Assembly (NCBI RefSeq): GCF_963662255.1 | Contig: NC_085050.1 | Coordinates: 20,211,662 to 20,275,661, forward strand | Source of the DNA: Cinclus cinclus | Lineage: Eukaryota; Chordata; Aves; Passeriformes; Cinclidae | DNA: 64,000 bases | Direction: 5' to 3' | Part shown: piece after piece, positions 50,020-62,600 of the stretch | How the letters are laid out: every line of letters begins with the position of its first letter | Position numbering within the stretch: position 1 is the first letter of the stretch | Position numbers and translations under genes: made by a program | Notes under the pieces: generated by a model | What the model saw: the letters and a program-made list of their open reading frames with translations, nothing else | The model's database searches: none | What the model was told of the DNA's origin: nothing

Positions 50020-50165
50020 AGAGAAAATGTATTAGCAATTAATAGACTCCCATGTACTACAGAGACGGAGCCTAATACAGATAATTACAGTTTATGTGAG
50101 GATTGCACCATTAATCAGCCCCTGTCCTTTTCCTCTTCCATTGATAAAGCAGTTTATTTCTAGGG
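50020..50165. promoter_or_regulatory. Candidate conserved non-coding element
   Basis: ATTA/TAAT cores are densely packed ('gcaattaatagactccc', 'gataattacagtttatg', 'caccattaatcagcccc') in otherwise complex sequence, just upstream of the A/C-rich tract. This resembles homeodomain-bound enhancers, but conservation is not shown. Confidence 0.2.
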
Positions 50166-50546
50166 AAAATAAAAACAGTTTATTGGCTATAGAAAATGAT
50201 AATGGCAGCTTTTGTTATTTTGGTCTGGTTTGTTGGGTGGGTCTTTTTTAACACAATATATTTCTTGGACTACCATAATTTCACAAACTGTAATAAATTA
50301 GTCTTTCTTGTATGTCTCCTGCTCTTCTCAGAAATTTAGGTCAAATAAATACTGATACCTTCTTATAAATAGACACAGGTTTCCTGACCTAAGTACAGGT
50401 TGCTTTGAAGAGCCTGAGACTAGAGCACATCCCCAGTACTGCTGTAAGTCTTCTCTAGGTCAAGGAATTTGGTTTAGATACTGCATGAACAATTGCTCTA
50501 AGCATGAAATTATGTCCAAATCTTTCAGGAAACATTGAGGAGAAAT

Positions 50547-50810
50547 TTCACCAGGAAAAAAATCCCCAGAAAACCCAAACAAACAACAAAACAAACAAAC
50601 AACAACAACAAAAAACAAAACAAAATAAAACAAAACAAAAAAAACCAAACAAAAAAAAACAAAAAAACAAGCCCCAAAGCCCCCAGAAAAACCAGCCAAC
50701 AAGCAAACAAAAAATCCAAACCAAAACCAACATTTAAAAGCCTAAAAAAACCAAAACCAAAACCAAAACCAAAACAAACAAAAAAACTCCAAAAAACCTA
50801 AATAAATAAA
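50547..50810. repeat. A/C-rich low-complexity tract
   Basis: About 260 bp consist almost only of A with single or paired C (AAAC, AACAAC, AAAACC units), including four exact AAAACC copies near 50750-50775. Open frames on both strands here (Lys/Gln/Thr-rich on plus, Phe/Leu/Cys-rich on minus) are artefacts of composition. Confidence 0.95.
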
Positions 50811-50814
50811 ACCC

Positions 50815-53540
50815 CTCCTGTGAAATTTGGAAATTCTCAGTTATTAATGCCATTTTTCCCAGGAAAGCTTTTCAAAATATAGAAAAATGGCCACATATGA
50901 ATTAATATATTTGCTCAATTTTATCATCAGACATAAAACTACAGATAGTATTCTTATTATTTTTAATGATTAGTTCTTTATTGTTTTTAGTATCAAATAA
51001 ATTGCTTTCTATAATTGAGGCATATACTTTTCTTTCTATCTTCTTTTCTATTTTATCTCAACTTTTCAGAATAAGCTACTGCATGCATTTTTCTCCTCTG
51101 TTGTTTTGTACAGTGACTTTGCTTTAATATTCTTGGCAAGTACCATGAATGGGAATGCGACAAAGTGTTTTATGGAAATTTGGTTTAGTATTTTGAAAAT
51201 GATGAGGATTTATTCAAGACACACAACTTCTATGAGAGTACGAGAAAAGGGATCTGAATAGGATTTGCTTCTCTCCATGTAACAAAATCTACAAGACAAT
51301 ACAAGGACATTTCAAAGGTGAAAATAATCTATCCAGAATTATCAAAAGTTAGATAAAAGGAGAAAAGCTTTAATGTTTCAATATGATTGAATTATTACAT
51401 AGGTATTTTATAGGTACTTCCTTTAAGAATGTACCTTAACTATTAAAAAGTAGGAATATTTGGATTTTAATTGCATAAGTTTACACAGAAAATTCAGTCT
51501 GGCAAACACAAGTTCTGAAAAACAGAGGAAATTAAATAATGAAGAAATAAACTCCTAAAACACTCCATAGAACTGTATCAATTTATATACTGCTTTGTTT
51601 ACTACAGATCAATAGAAATCAAATCAACACAGAGTACTAATGGCTTTTACTTTTTTCTTTTCTTTATATAGATAATTTTCAGCATAAGTAGCATTGTCAT
51701 GTATATAGGTAATTTTCAATGCATGCCAAATTATTTCTAATGAGGTAACATAATTTCCCCTGGTAAATGAGACTTTGGCAATTATTTTTATATTCTTTTT
51801 TGCCAGTTGCAAAAATTTATAATGTCTACATAGATTTTAACTCAGAATTAAAATAAATGTCCTATAAATTCCTTAGACAAAATGTAGGAATAACCTGTCT
51901 GCAGAATGTGGGAGCTTAACAAAAGATTGAAAGTTTCAGATCACAACTTTTCTAGATTCAACTGATATTACTGCATATATGCTCACATCAGCTGAAAAGA
52001 TATATTTACACTCATGTATAAATAGCATATGTATGCCTCTGTATATTTACCATACAGATCCAGATCCAGACTTACATGACCATGCATATCTGAAAGTTTA
52101 TTTAATCCATTTCATTTATAGCACTATTTAAAGAGAAATAGATTACTTAACAAGATTTTTTCCCAAATCTTGCAAATGGTTTTTCAATATTACATTAAAA
52201 GTGGGTAGGCTTTCTCAGTATCCTTTCCATAACCCTTTGTCAGGTAGCCAAAGTTAATTTTAAATAATTTGCTTGGTCATCTTCAGTCATGTGTGTGGAT
52301 CTGATTAATTCTAATTTTGAAGATTCTGATATGACTGATGTTTGGGAGTTTTTTGTTTGTTTGTTTTTCCCTCTGGGTTGTTTGTTCTTGACGCTCAGCT
52401 GTAAAATATAGGATACAGTGGTCATTTATCTAAATATAGTTCCAGAACTTTATTTAACAAGTTTTTACATGCTTAACTTTAGGTACAAGGGAGAGGAAAT
52501 AAATCAGCTTTTAATAAAATACTTTGGTCTTTATTCAACACCCCCAACTCAGTGAAGGGCCTCAGTTAGGGATATAGCTAGATAAGTTACAGTTAAGAAC
52601 TTGTTACTGATCATCTCTGTTGCCTCCATTTTTATCATCTTTGATATTTGCAGTCTTTGTGAAGAGATGCTGGAAGAAATCCTACTGTGCATGCGCTTCT
52701 TTCCTGATGTGAAGGCTGAACACCACATTTGTGCTTCCTAGCAAAGAGGGATCTCTGCTACAGTAAGTCTGGGAGGCATCATCAGGTCCAATAACACCCC
52801 ACTCGTGGTCCGTTTGCAAACAAAAAAATGAATTCTTAAGGATTTACAACACTGCAGGAAAAGCCAAGTCAGAGATATTCCTGTGCTTAGGGCACTATTT
52901 TGTAAGACATCCCTGATAAACCTGAGCCTGATCTGTTGGTGTTCTGAGAAGAAAGGATACGAGTTTCTTCCTAGACAAATAGTAGTAGTACTATGTCAAA
53001 CACAGACTATAATCCTCTGAAATATCACTGAGGTGATGATTCTGATTTGCATCAGACTTACATATCCTAACGGGTCTGGTTGTTTCAGAGCATAGGCTGA
53101 GAAACCCTGTATCTGATAGCCATGTAAAATGTAAGCTAAAAATGGTCACAATCTAAAATGTTTTGATAGTGAGGCCAGAGTATATGATAAATGGTATGAG
53201 ATGATAAAGTTCTTCATCTGAGGTCACTGTGGAAGTATTAAGTAACACTGCTTTCCTGCTAAGATTAAATTTAGTATAGATGTGTTGCGAAAATACCCTA
53301 CTGTTCTCTTACTGCTGATGAGATTTTGTCTCAATGTACAGTGAACATGCCAAATAATCATTAGTTGTATTATTTTATATACTTGGTTCTAACGAGTAAG
53401 CCCACAGTTAGGATTAATAGAATTTCTTTCATGAAGTTCAGAGCTTAGTATACACACATTAGGGTGCCTCTGCACTTATGGAACAGCAATCGCATTCCAC
53501 AAGTAATGAGAACACCTCTTAATTCAGCTGAAGTCAAAGC
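50815..53540. other. AT-rich non-coding DNA, no gene seen
   Basis: No gene or recognised repeat. The part at about 52640-52800 is a little GC-richer and contains a TGTGCATGCGC string that resembles an NRF1 site, but no coding frame follows. Confidence 0.55.
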
Positions 53541-53545
53541 CACAA

Positions 53546-54028
53546 GTGAGTAATAAATGTATTTGTTCTCCAGTTAAATCGATTCCATGCAATGCTGCAA
53601 GTGCTTATTATGCATTCTGTTTATTCCACAAGGAGGAAAATAATAGTTCTTTTCCTATTCTGCTAAAATACCACAGTACAAGGCATCTTATTTGGTTTCA
53701 TTTTAACTATACCAATTTCACTTCTAATCAGCTTCTGCGTAAAGCTTACAGTGATCTCAAAGCTGCTGCTGGATTATTGATTTCTATTAGGAAAAACGAA
53801 AGAAGCATTAGTTTGCATGTCACCAACACTATTTTGCTAGCTAGAGCAGCTATTATTTTGTTGGGGTTTTTGGTTTTGTTTCTTTTCCAAAAGGGATCAG
53901 AATATGCATTTCTTACAAGTGTATATATTACTTACTTTGTGATATGTCTCACTGAGGCAAGATTCAGGATCTTACATAATTCTTTTTTTTTGTCAGTGCA
54001 GTTCTCAACTGATAATGTCCAAAGATAG
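53546..54028 (+). other. 160-codon open frame, probably non-coding
   Basis: This is the longest ATG-initiated frame in the window. The predicted product has no domain that I recognise. It has one hydrophobic run (about residues 97-113, AIILLGFLVLFLF) and is otherwise unremarkable. No splice sites, upstream promoter or polyadenylation signal tie it to a gene, and composition is similar to the flanks. The first 330 bp have the texture of a conserved non-coding element ('gtttgcatgtcaccaac' near 53812, several ATTA sites), which could explain the lack of stops as well as coding could. I consider coding unlikely. Confidence 0.2.
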
Positions 54029-56654
54029 CATATGCTTCTACCAGAAAGGATATTAATAGGCTTTACGATTGCTTGGAAAGCACATATTGCAGTTCCCTTA
54101 GTCACTAGAATAACTTATCCAAAAAATCCCTGCTTTTGTATGCTGTTTCCTCAGAAGTAGATGACAGAAGTAGAACTGATGATAAATGTACTGTGCTGTG
54201 CTGTAAAATCCTGATTCACAAGAACCTTATGGGGATATTTGGCAAATGGATCCTTGGTTGCAAAGATGCATATGCTGGTTATAATGCAAAATGCAACAAA
54301 AGCAAGCAGCGTAGTTGTACTTATTCCTCCTTTCCTTCACATTCTACAAATCCTTATCAACTAATTAGTAACTTGAATGAATGCTGTGAGAGGAAAGAAA
54401 AGAAATGAAAATGAAAGAAACTATGAATTTTAATTTTAAAATAAAGAATCTTCAGTGGATATGAATAGGTTTAAGGTTATCAAAAAATCTTTGACAGAAA
54501 CATAGCAAAATTTTGCAACAAAACATTAAGAATCGGGTAATAGATACTACAAGAAAAAAAATTAAAAATATAGTGCAGACTACTCTATCTAGACATCCTT
54601 CTGATCATTATTTCCTATCTAAAACACTTATCTTGAAATATTATAAGCAAGTTTCTAATGTTGCAAAATATTTTTGAATTTGAAGTAATCAACCACTGTC
54701 AACATTTTTCAGCCTGCTTTTTCCCAAAGAATTCGTTATCACTTACGATGTCTGTCATACCAGATGCTTGGCTGGAGCACCCAGAATATTTGACCACCAA
54801 AAAAAAAAAAGTAGTTCTGGAAAAAATCATTAGACTTATGAGGAAATTTAACCCCCCTTCCCCCCCATAAGAAATTGTCCTCCAGACACATTGAGACTTC
54901 CTTTGTGAGAATTTTATTTTAATTCACTCACTGAGGGAAGCTGTTTCTTTTCAACGTAGACTTCAGATGTTCTGTAATATTCAATATCATTCTCCTATTA
55001 GTTATAATTGTTTCAGAAACTGTGCATGACGGTTTACATGGCACAATTAAATGACAGACTCTTTATGCCCTCATATACAGTAAGGAGAAGTTGTCTGAGT
55101 ACCTTTAGTGACAGAAAAGTATAAAAACCTGGCATAGTCAGGCAAAGTAAGAGGAAGAAATAGTTCTTTTGAGAGGATAAATATGGCATATTATATAGTG
55201 ATTAATATATTAAGTAGACTTAGATACAATTTCTGAATGAAAGGTCTAGAATATAAAGTTGTCTTTTACCATGAATGCAAATATTCCTACAGATCATTGC
55301 AGTGCAGAGAAGAAAAAGAGTGAGAAATAAGTTCTTTGTGCTCCTGCTTTTCAGAAAATAAAAGAAATTATTCATCCAGGTTTACAAGATGATGTGACTT
55401 TTGACACTGCTTGAATGTTTCCCATTAACATAGTTATGTTAACAGGTAGACTTTTATATAACTTTTCCCGCTAGAATTTATGTTCCTCAATATTCTTAAT
55501 ATAGTTATTCATTGCTGTTTGTCTGCTTACGGGAACTCCAAATAATTCTTGAGAAATTCTTCATTCACTAAACATACTTTTCGTTGAAGTTCTGTATAAA
55601 AAATATTTATTAAAAGTAAGATAGTCACCTAGTTTGTCAACCCTTCTGTATGTATTTGCATGGGTACCCTTGTATACTTATATTCTGATCTGTAATAAAG
55701 CTGTGTGATTTAATGGAATCTATATAAAATCAGGCCAATTCACAATGGACAAGGACTTGATCCAGGAGAGGTAATAAAACAAAAGTAATATACAGTTTAC
55801 ATTGGCGGTTCCTGGACAGCAATGATCGTTCTTGAGTACATACTCTCCTTTTAACCGCACTTTTGCCCAGAGTGTTATGTATTGCCATAATTTTACTATT
55901 TAATGTGGCTTATTATGATGAAAAAAAGAAAAAAAAAGATAGCACCAAAATAATTTTGGCAATTCAATTGGACTAGCTTAAGAAGTTGAGGAAGAAAGAA
56001 GAAATAAAGAAGAAATAAAGATGAAGATCAAAAGTTAAAATGAAGAAAACAACCAAAAAAATCCCACAGAAATAAAAAGGGGTTTATAGAAGCTTGATAT
56101 GGGTACCAAAATTTCTATTAGTTTTCTGCTTATTTTCCCAGCAGATATTCTCATTTTGCAATCTGTAAGGGAGGAGATTGGCTCAGTCTACTTTTGGTGC
56201 TTTTCTTCTTGCCTTTCAAGATTGCTTAGCTTCATTTCTTTAGCAATTTTTCACATCTTTCTTTACTTTTCAGTATAATGTTTTTCAATAAAAAGACCAT
56301 TCAGGATTTCATTTGTATGGATCACTATTTTGAGTATAAAACCAAAAGAAAACAAACTCAAAGATTCACTGGAAGTCAAAAATAAAGATAGGGAGGAAGA
56401 GGAAGCAAGTGATGGGGAAAAAGGGAGGTGGAGTGAGAGATTACATGTGTGAATGTGCCTGCAATTAAATGTTGAAAACACTTGCTTGGATAACATGAGA
56501 AAACTTGTATTACAAATCCTGCTCATGTTAGTACAAATTAGTTAGATACTGATTGGAATAATAGCAGTATTTCCCTGCTATAAGTGTTCTCACCATACTT
56601 GGATTCTGCTCATTCAGGAGTAGCATAAATAAAGGGAAAAATCAGCATTACACC

Positions 56655-56656
<2 letters not shown>

Positions 56657-56700
<44 letters not shown>
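56657..56700. repeat. (TTA)n trinucleotide repeat, 44 bp
   Basis: Almost fifteen perfect TTA units, followed by a decayed continuation TTCATTATTATG. Confidence 0.97.
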
Positions 56701-57798
56701 TTCATTATTATGACTTGTATCTACTGAACTCAATAGTGCCCTTCAGCATCTCTATCGCTTCATAGGTATGTGTGAAATAGTTGCTATAGTCTTTCTCCTT
56801 GGGGAGTAAGAGAAAATTTCTCATTCCTATTGGTTAAACAAAACAAGTTAAATAGCATGAAGAGTATCACGAGCAAAAAATCATTCTCAGCTTTATGCTT
56901 ATATCTCATAAATCTTGTCTCATTTTTATGTCTTGTTACTTTGCAAAAGAGATAATATTATCTCTTTGGGAGGTTTTAAGAGCATTTCTCCAGTAGCCCA
57001 CCTAATCTCAAAGAGCAATGTGTAAGCAAATCTCTTCTGTTAAACTATACACTGTAAACTGTGGTACATAATTAAAAAGTAAAATAATCAGGTCACCATT
57101 TGAAGAGTCAGCAATCACTGCAGTGATTACTTTTAAAACAAGAAATGCCTTGTCAGCTATGTGTCAGCCAATCATATTTTAATGATGACCATTGCAACTA
57201 AACCACTGACCACTACAATACTTTAAACAAAATCTTCACAAAAGACTACTGACTACACAGTTAATTTCAATAAATGATATAATCATCCTGTAAGTTGCAA
57301 CTCTTTAAAAGCAGAAGTATTTTGTCATATTAATGAAATCGAAATTTGATGATGCCATGAAAAGCAAACATTTCTCTGACTCATGAAACCCACATTCATT
57401 AAATCCTCGCCTTACTCCAGACAACAGATACAAGGTATTAGGAGTCAAGATACTTTCAAGACAGATGGAATCAGTGGCTCTGTATACATTAGCAAGTAGT
57501 GCACATGACTGGAAATAAGCTAAAGACCTGAAATGCACACTGTATATTTTGCAGGAGCTTCTGGCTGACTTATCTATAGGTGGGTCCCATAGGCATAGCC
57601 TATCTTTAAACCTAGAATGCATTAGTTTTGCTCTTTTACTTCGATCCAAAAGGAATCCAGCTCATGCACACTGAAACTGCACCACAGTACAAAGGTAAGT
57701 ATTGTGGGCTCCTGGGAGATTTACTTTCAAGTGTGTGGCTTTCATTGAATTATCGGTGTAGAAGCATCCATGCTGGCTGCTTCAATGCTTCTGAGCAA

Positions 57799-57814
57799 TA
57801 TATATATATATATA
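57799..57814. repeat. Short (TA)n tract
   Basis: About eight TA units in AT-rich DNA. Confidence 0.85.
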
Positions 57815-58471
57815 CTTTAAAGTATTAATTGATGCAAAGATCTGTCTGCTCCTCTCAACTATTTGACCATTGTAACAATAAGTTTGTTCCTTTATTTTTT
57901 GTCTCTCATGATATCTTTACATCTGAAGAGACTCAACCTAAGCAAAAAATGCCGAATGCTGAAATGTGTGGTTACATTGAAGACAATCTATTTTTTTGCA
58001 GCTACTTTGCCTTGGTTTTGTACTCCTAAAAGCATTGGTAGTGGAAACTCCAACCCCTGTCTGTTAGTACAGACTTTGTTTCCTCCATAACTGAGAGCCT
58101 TAGCAAAAAACCTGCCCTTAGCAGGGCAGTCTTCTTAAGAGAATAAAAGAATATGTCAAAGTTGCAAGATTGAATTTTTAATCATGAGTATGTATCAGTT
58201 TTGTTGACTGTTCAAAGTACATTCACCAAATCTTCAAAAGTTACTCTTCAAATGCATTTAATAGTCTGAGGACAGGGTGACTCATGCATTGCAAAAACTG
58301 TCTCATAATAACTTCTTTTTCTTAAGCAGATGTGATGTTACATAAAGGGTGACAAGTTCATTTGATCCCATGAGTGCATTAAAAAATTCCAAAGCTCACA
58401 AAAAATTGTCTCTAAGTATTTAATTTCTATGTCCCAGAATCTGTCAGTTACAGTTCAAGTTTTTCCCTTTC

Positions 58472-58488
58472 TTTTTTTTTTTTTTTTT
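58472..58488. repeat. Poly(T), 17 bp
   Basis: An uninterrupted run of 17 T with no repeat element attached. Confidence 0.95.
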
Positions 58489-59594
58489 AATTTTCAATAT
58501 AGACTCCACTTCTATATGTTCTTGAGAATTTGATTTAATCCTTATAATTTTCAGGAAAGACACCAACAGACTACTTTGGAGTTGTATATTTCAATCAAAT
58601 CATTACATAGCATATGTTTTATTGATGATTGAGTGTAAAAGTTAAGAATAGCCAAAAAATGTGATGCATAAGGTACTAATGAATAGATGCATAACAGAAA
58701 AATGATTTTTACCTCAAAGTCTATGTACAAATCACAGTTAAAAACCAGAACAGGTTGATATAACATAAAATATACAATACCTAACAACAAACATAAATCT
58801 CTAAAATTATGTGAGGCAAGAACTACCCAGAAATTCTAGAGCTCATTAACGTTAAAAAAAGAAACCTAAGCAAATGATAGGTCTGATTATCCTTACAGCA
58901 AATCCAAAGAACAAGGACTTTTTTCTTTATAATTTCTGTAGCCATCCATATGTTTAAAGGAAAATACATAATAAAATTAACTTTGTTGTTTACCGCTCAG
59001 AGAGAAAAAACAGAATAGAATTCAGCACCAAATATCTTACTCTTGATATCTTGCTTGAAAGAATTTGTAGGAATCTGCAGCCATTTTGCAAAAGTAACTA
59101 ACCTCTTTTAAAATTCTGATTAATTTTATTTGAGAGGAAGACAATGCATAAGAAATACAGTGGTGAGAAAAATACTTTTACAGGGCTTTTTCAGAGCATC
59201 ACCATATTTTAAAATGATCACATGACATCACTCTGACATTAGAACATGCAGTCAAATTTTGTACAGGACAAATATGTATATATGTGGAAAATGTATAGAT
59301 ATGTATAATTTGCCCTGCATTATCATTATTCTTGATTAAAACTACCACAAACAACAAAATTTTCTATAGTAATGTTTCTATAATATAGGTAAATGTAGGA
59401 AAATTTTTTTAGTGGGATAATTGGGATATAGTTCATATCTAACTCGAATACATGTGCTAAGATACTGCAGTCAAGAACAGTCTTACCTGTACTTTCTAAA
59501 GCTGTATTGCATAAGATTCTGAGCAATATGGTCAAGAGAGGCAATGTGTTTAGTTGTGCTTAGGAAAACCATATGAGTACCATAACTTGAAAGA

Positions 59595-59622
59595 ACATAT
59601 ACATACATGCATACATACATAC
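59595..59622. repeat. Imperfect (ATAC)n tetranucleotide repeat
   Basis: ATAC units with one ATGC interruption. The repeat lies inside the 148-codon frame starting at 59554 and gives its His/Thr/Ile-rich beginning, which argues against that frame being a gene. Confidence 0.85.
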
Positions 59623-62600
59623 AAATGTACATCCGTGTGCATGACACACTTGTTCAGTCACAATGCTGGTACAAACAAGCATATTACCCAGGAAAATATA
59701 TATAACTGCTGTTTAATATCAATGACTTCCCACCCTCTCTTGGAGTCCTTAATAGTTAAAGTGATAAAGATTGTGGTGTCCAAAGTCTACCTTAGCTTGC
59801 TACTTCCTTGTCCCTGGCATTTTCATTATGTGTTGTCTGTTCCAGAGGCATCCAATCTAATCTCCATCTGTGAAAGAGAAGGTTGCTGTGACTTTGACAG
59901 GAAAAGTCTCCTCTGCTCATACCATCACAATTATGGACCTCTTTCTCTGCATGATATTTTGGGTGGAATCATACAGCTCGGGAGACTGACTCTTCATTGA
60001 AGGAGCAGAAATAACAAATTAAAAATATAGATAACATTATGTTGTCATCCTCATATTTTTTGTGTTTTATCCTACACCATTAACTCTTAGTGAATAATGG
60101 TAAAGCAAAAACATGACTACTGCAAGAGATGAAATAAACACATTGAAACAAGTCCTAATTCAACATTTATAAAGAAGTTTAGAAAATGAATCTACAAAGA
60201 AAATGTAGAAATTGAAATTCAAATGTGATGCAACATAAGCAAAGTCAATTTCATTCCCCTGAAAAAATTATGAGCCTACTAATCCTTGGAATTTTTGTTT
60301 CTAAAATATCTTCAGTGGGGTTTTAATTTGCATAATAGCAGTGTCTCAGCCAAATCTGAATCAGGATCTTGATTTTCATGCATTGTACATAATAATAAGC
60401 AACCATTGTACTGAATATCTGATAATCTAAAAAGACAAACTGGTAGGAGGAATAAAATTACTTCCATTTTTCTGATGGGGGCTTTGGCCACCAAGACATC
60501 AAATAGCTTGGTCAAAATCACATGGATAGATTGGAAAAAGTCTCAGAGTCTGAAGTCTCCTCCTCATGACTGACACCTCCATCCATGAAAAATATCACTT
60601 TTTCTCCAAATTATCCATTATTTATTTTTTTATCTTTCCTTAAATGTTTCAGTTCCCACTTCATGTGTTAGTGAATCTCTTTGATATTACTGTTGTAATT
60701 CATTTGTTTATGGAGGATAGCTGCTATGGACGCCTTTCATAAGTATTTAAAACATATACTTCAGAGATAAAAATACAAAGATGCAAAGAAAAAAGAAATA
60801 AAACCATTGAATCACTTTTCTGTAACTTCTGAGAGATTTTGGTATAAACTGTGGTACAAATTATCAGTGGAAAACATTTTAGTACAGACAAACACAAAAT
60901 TGAATATAATTTCTAAGCATGGATATATTTCTCATAGAAAAACCCAACTATTGAGGTGAAACAAAACAAAGGAAATTTATCTGTGCACCTGGAGGACAGA
61001 AATTTTCATGATAATCCCTTTAAATTAAGATCCAGATTTTTAAAATATTTCCTACATTATTTAAAAATATAATATTGTCAGCCATCCAGAGTTGATATAA
61101 AAGAATGACATATATTTTTATTTTATTAACTCAGTAGGTATTTGATTAGTTTCGCTGATTATTGTTTTGAAGGTTGTATACAACTATATATTTGTTTAAA
61201 ACACAGTTTAAAATTAAGAATAAATTAATTATGTGCAACAGAAATTGCCCAATAATATTCTGATTTAACAGAAAACTCAACCAAGAGATTCTCTTGATCC
61301 TGGATTCTTTCAAAAGGTACACCTGATGTGAACAGGTTCAGAATAATATTCTTTTCTAAAGAGGTGTCATTTTCTCAGTCAGATGGTATCTTCAAGTGTA
61401 CAACAGCATGTACAACAAATTAATAAAGGACAGTTTGGTGTGAATCTGTCCTGAGAAAATGCTGCAGGCAGAATAAAAAAGCCTGTAAATTCAAACATTG
61501 TTGAGAAACAGAAAAGTTATCTTTTGGTCCACTGTTGTTAAATAAGCATCTAGGAGCTGGGAGCTATCTGTTAACTTGGGAAAAAGGGGAAGCAAAGCAT
61601 GAAGAACTTAATGAAACTACATTCAGCCTTCTGATCCTCATCTGAGAAAGCTTCTGAGTTCATGTGTGTTTATTCTAACTGAACTCTAGTGTGAGCTTAA
61701 AATTAACCTCCAATTTAATTCCCAATGACTTAATTTTTAAATTGTAAAACCCAAGTCTCATTGCACAGGAGGAAACCTTACAAGTGAGCAGTGCAATAAA
61801 AGCCATATATATGGAAACAAAATGCTCAGAGGGCAGAAAATGAAATAATGAGCTGAATTTGTGGTATGAAAAAGTGTGTGTACAGAAAGGGGATGGTTAT
61901 TGTCATTAAATACAGTATAATTCCTTGCATCTGATGATTAATATATTATGTGATTCTCCGTGCCAAGCTTTTTTCCGCTATGCTACTGTAAACCAAAGGT
62001 AAAATATAAAGAACCTATGGGACCACATAAAATATCTATGACTACACCTTCAAAGACTTATCAACCACAAACCATGATAACTAGGGCACATAAAGTTTTG
62101 CATTGCAATCCCTAACTTTTTTTAATTTTATTTTTCCCCCACTAGTAGTTTGGGATTTCATCATTCTTCAGAGATGACTTTTGTCTTTTCAAAAGTCTTC
62201 TCTGTGCTCCTGGCCTAAAGAACGCATGTGCAACACATTTCACAAAACATAATTACATAGTAAACATGATCACTTCCACAGGATAATTCAGAATGCTTTG
62301 GTTGTTCTGAAAAATGACATGTTTCTTAATTAATTTTAATTGTATTTTCTCATGTGAGGCACCACTTAGAAATACAGTTGCCCTTTGCCTGTATAGAATT
62401 TCACTTATGGAATTTACATCCTGAAGAGCTACTTATACAGATTAACAGATAATTGTGAACTACTGTTTCTCACTGATGGAGACTGTTTCAGTAAGATTAA
62501 TTTCATATTGTGAATTTTTCCCAAATTAAATTATGAATCCAATAAAGTTCATGTTGCATATATTTACTAAGAAAAAAGAAATTGCAATTGTCTCTTAATG

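Larger units (their letters stand above)
36180..50540. other. AT-rich non-coding DNA, no gene seen
   Basis: More than 14 kb without a recognisable gene, RNA or transposon family. Frames of up to 125 codons occur (for example 48675-49052 on the minus strand and 49088-49402 on the plus strand), but they overlap open frames on the other strand and have no domain that I recognise. Simple repeats include a TA/CA tract at 40130-40157. Conserved-element-like texture is seen near 50020-50165. Confidence 0.55.

Noticed and set aside
50460..50801. Several overlapping frames, Lys/Gln-rich or Phe/Leu-rich
   Set aside because: They result from the A/C low-complexity tract having no stop codons in most frames.
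59554..60000. 148-codon plus-strand frame
   Set aside because: It begins in an ATAC repeat, has no known domain and no gene signals, and chance is the simplest explanation.
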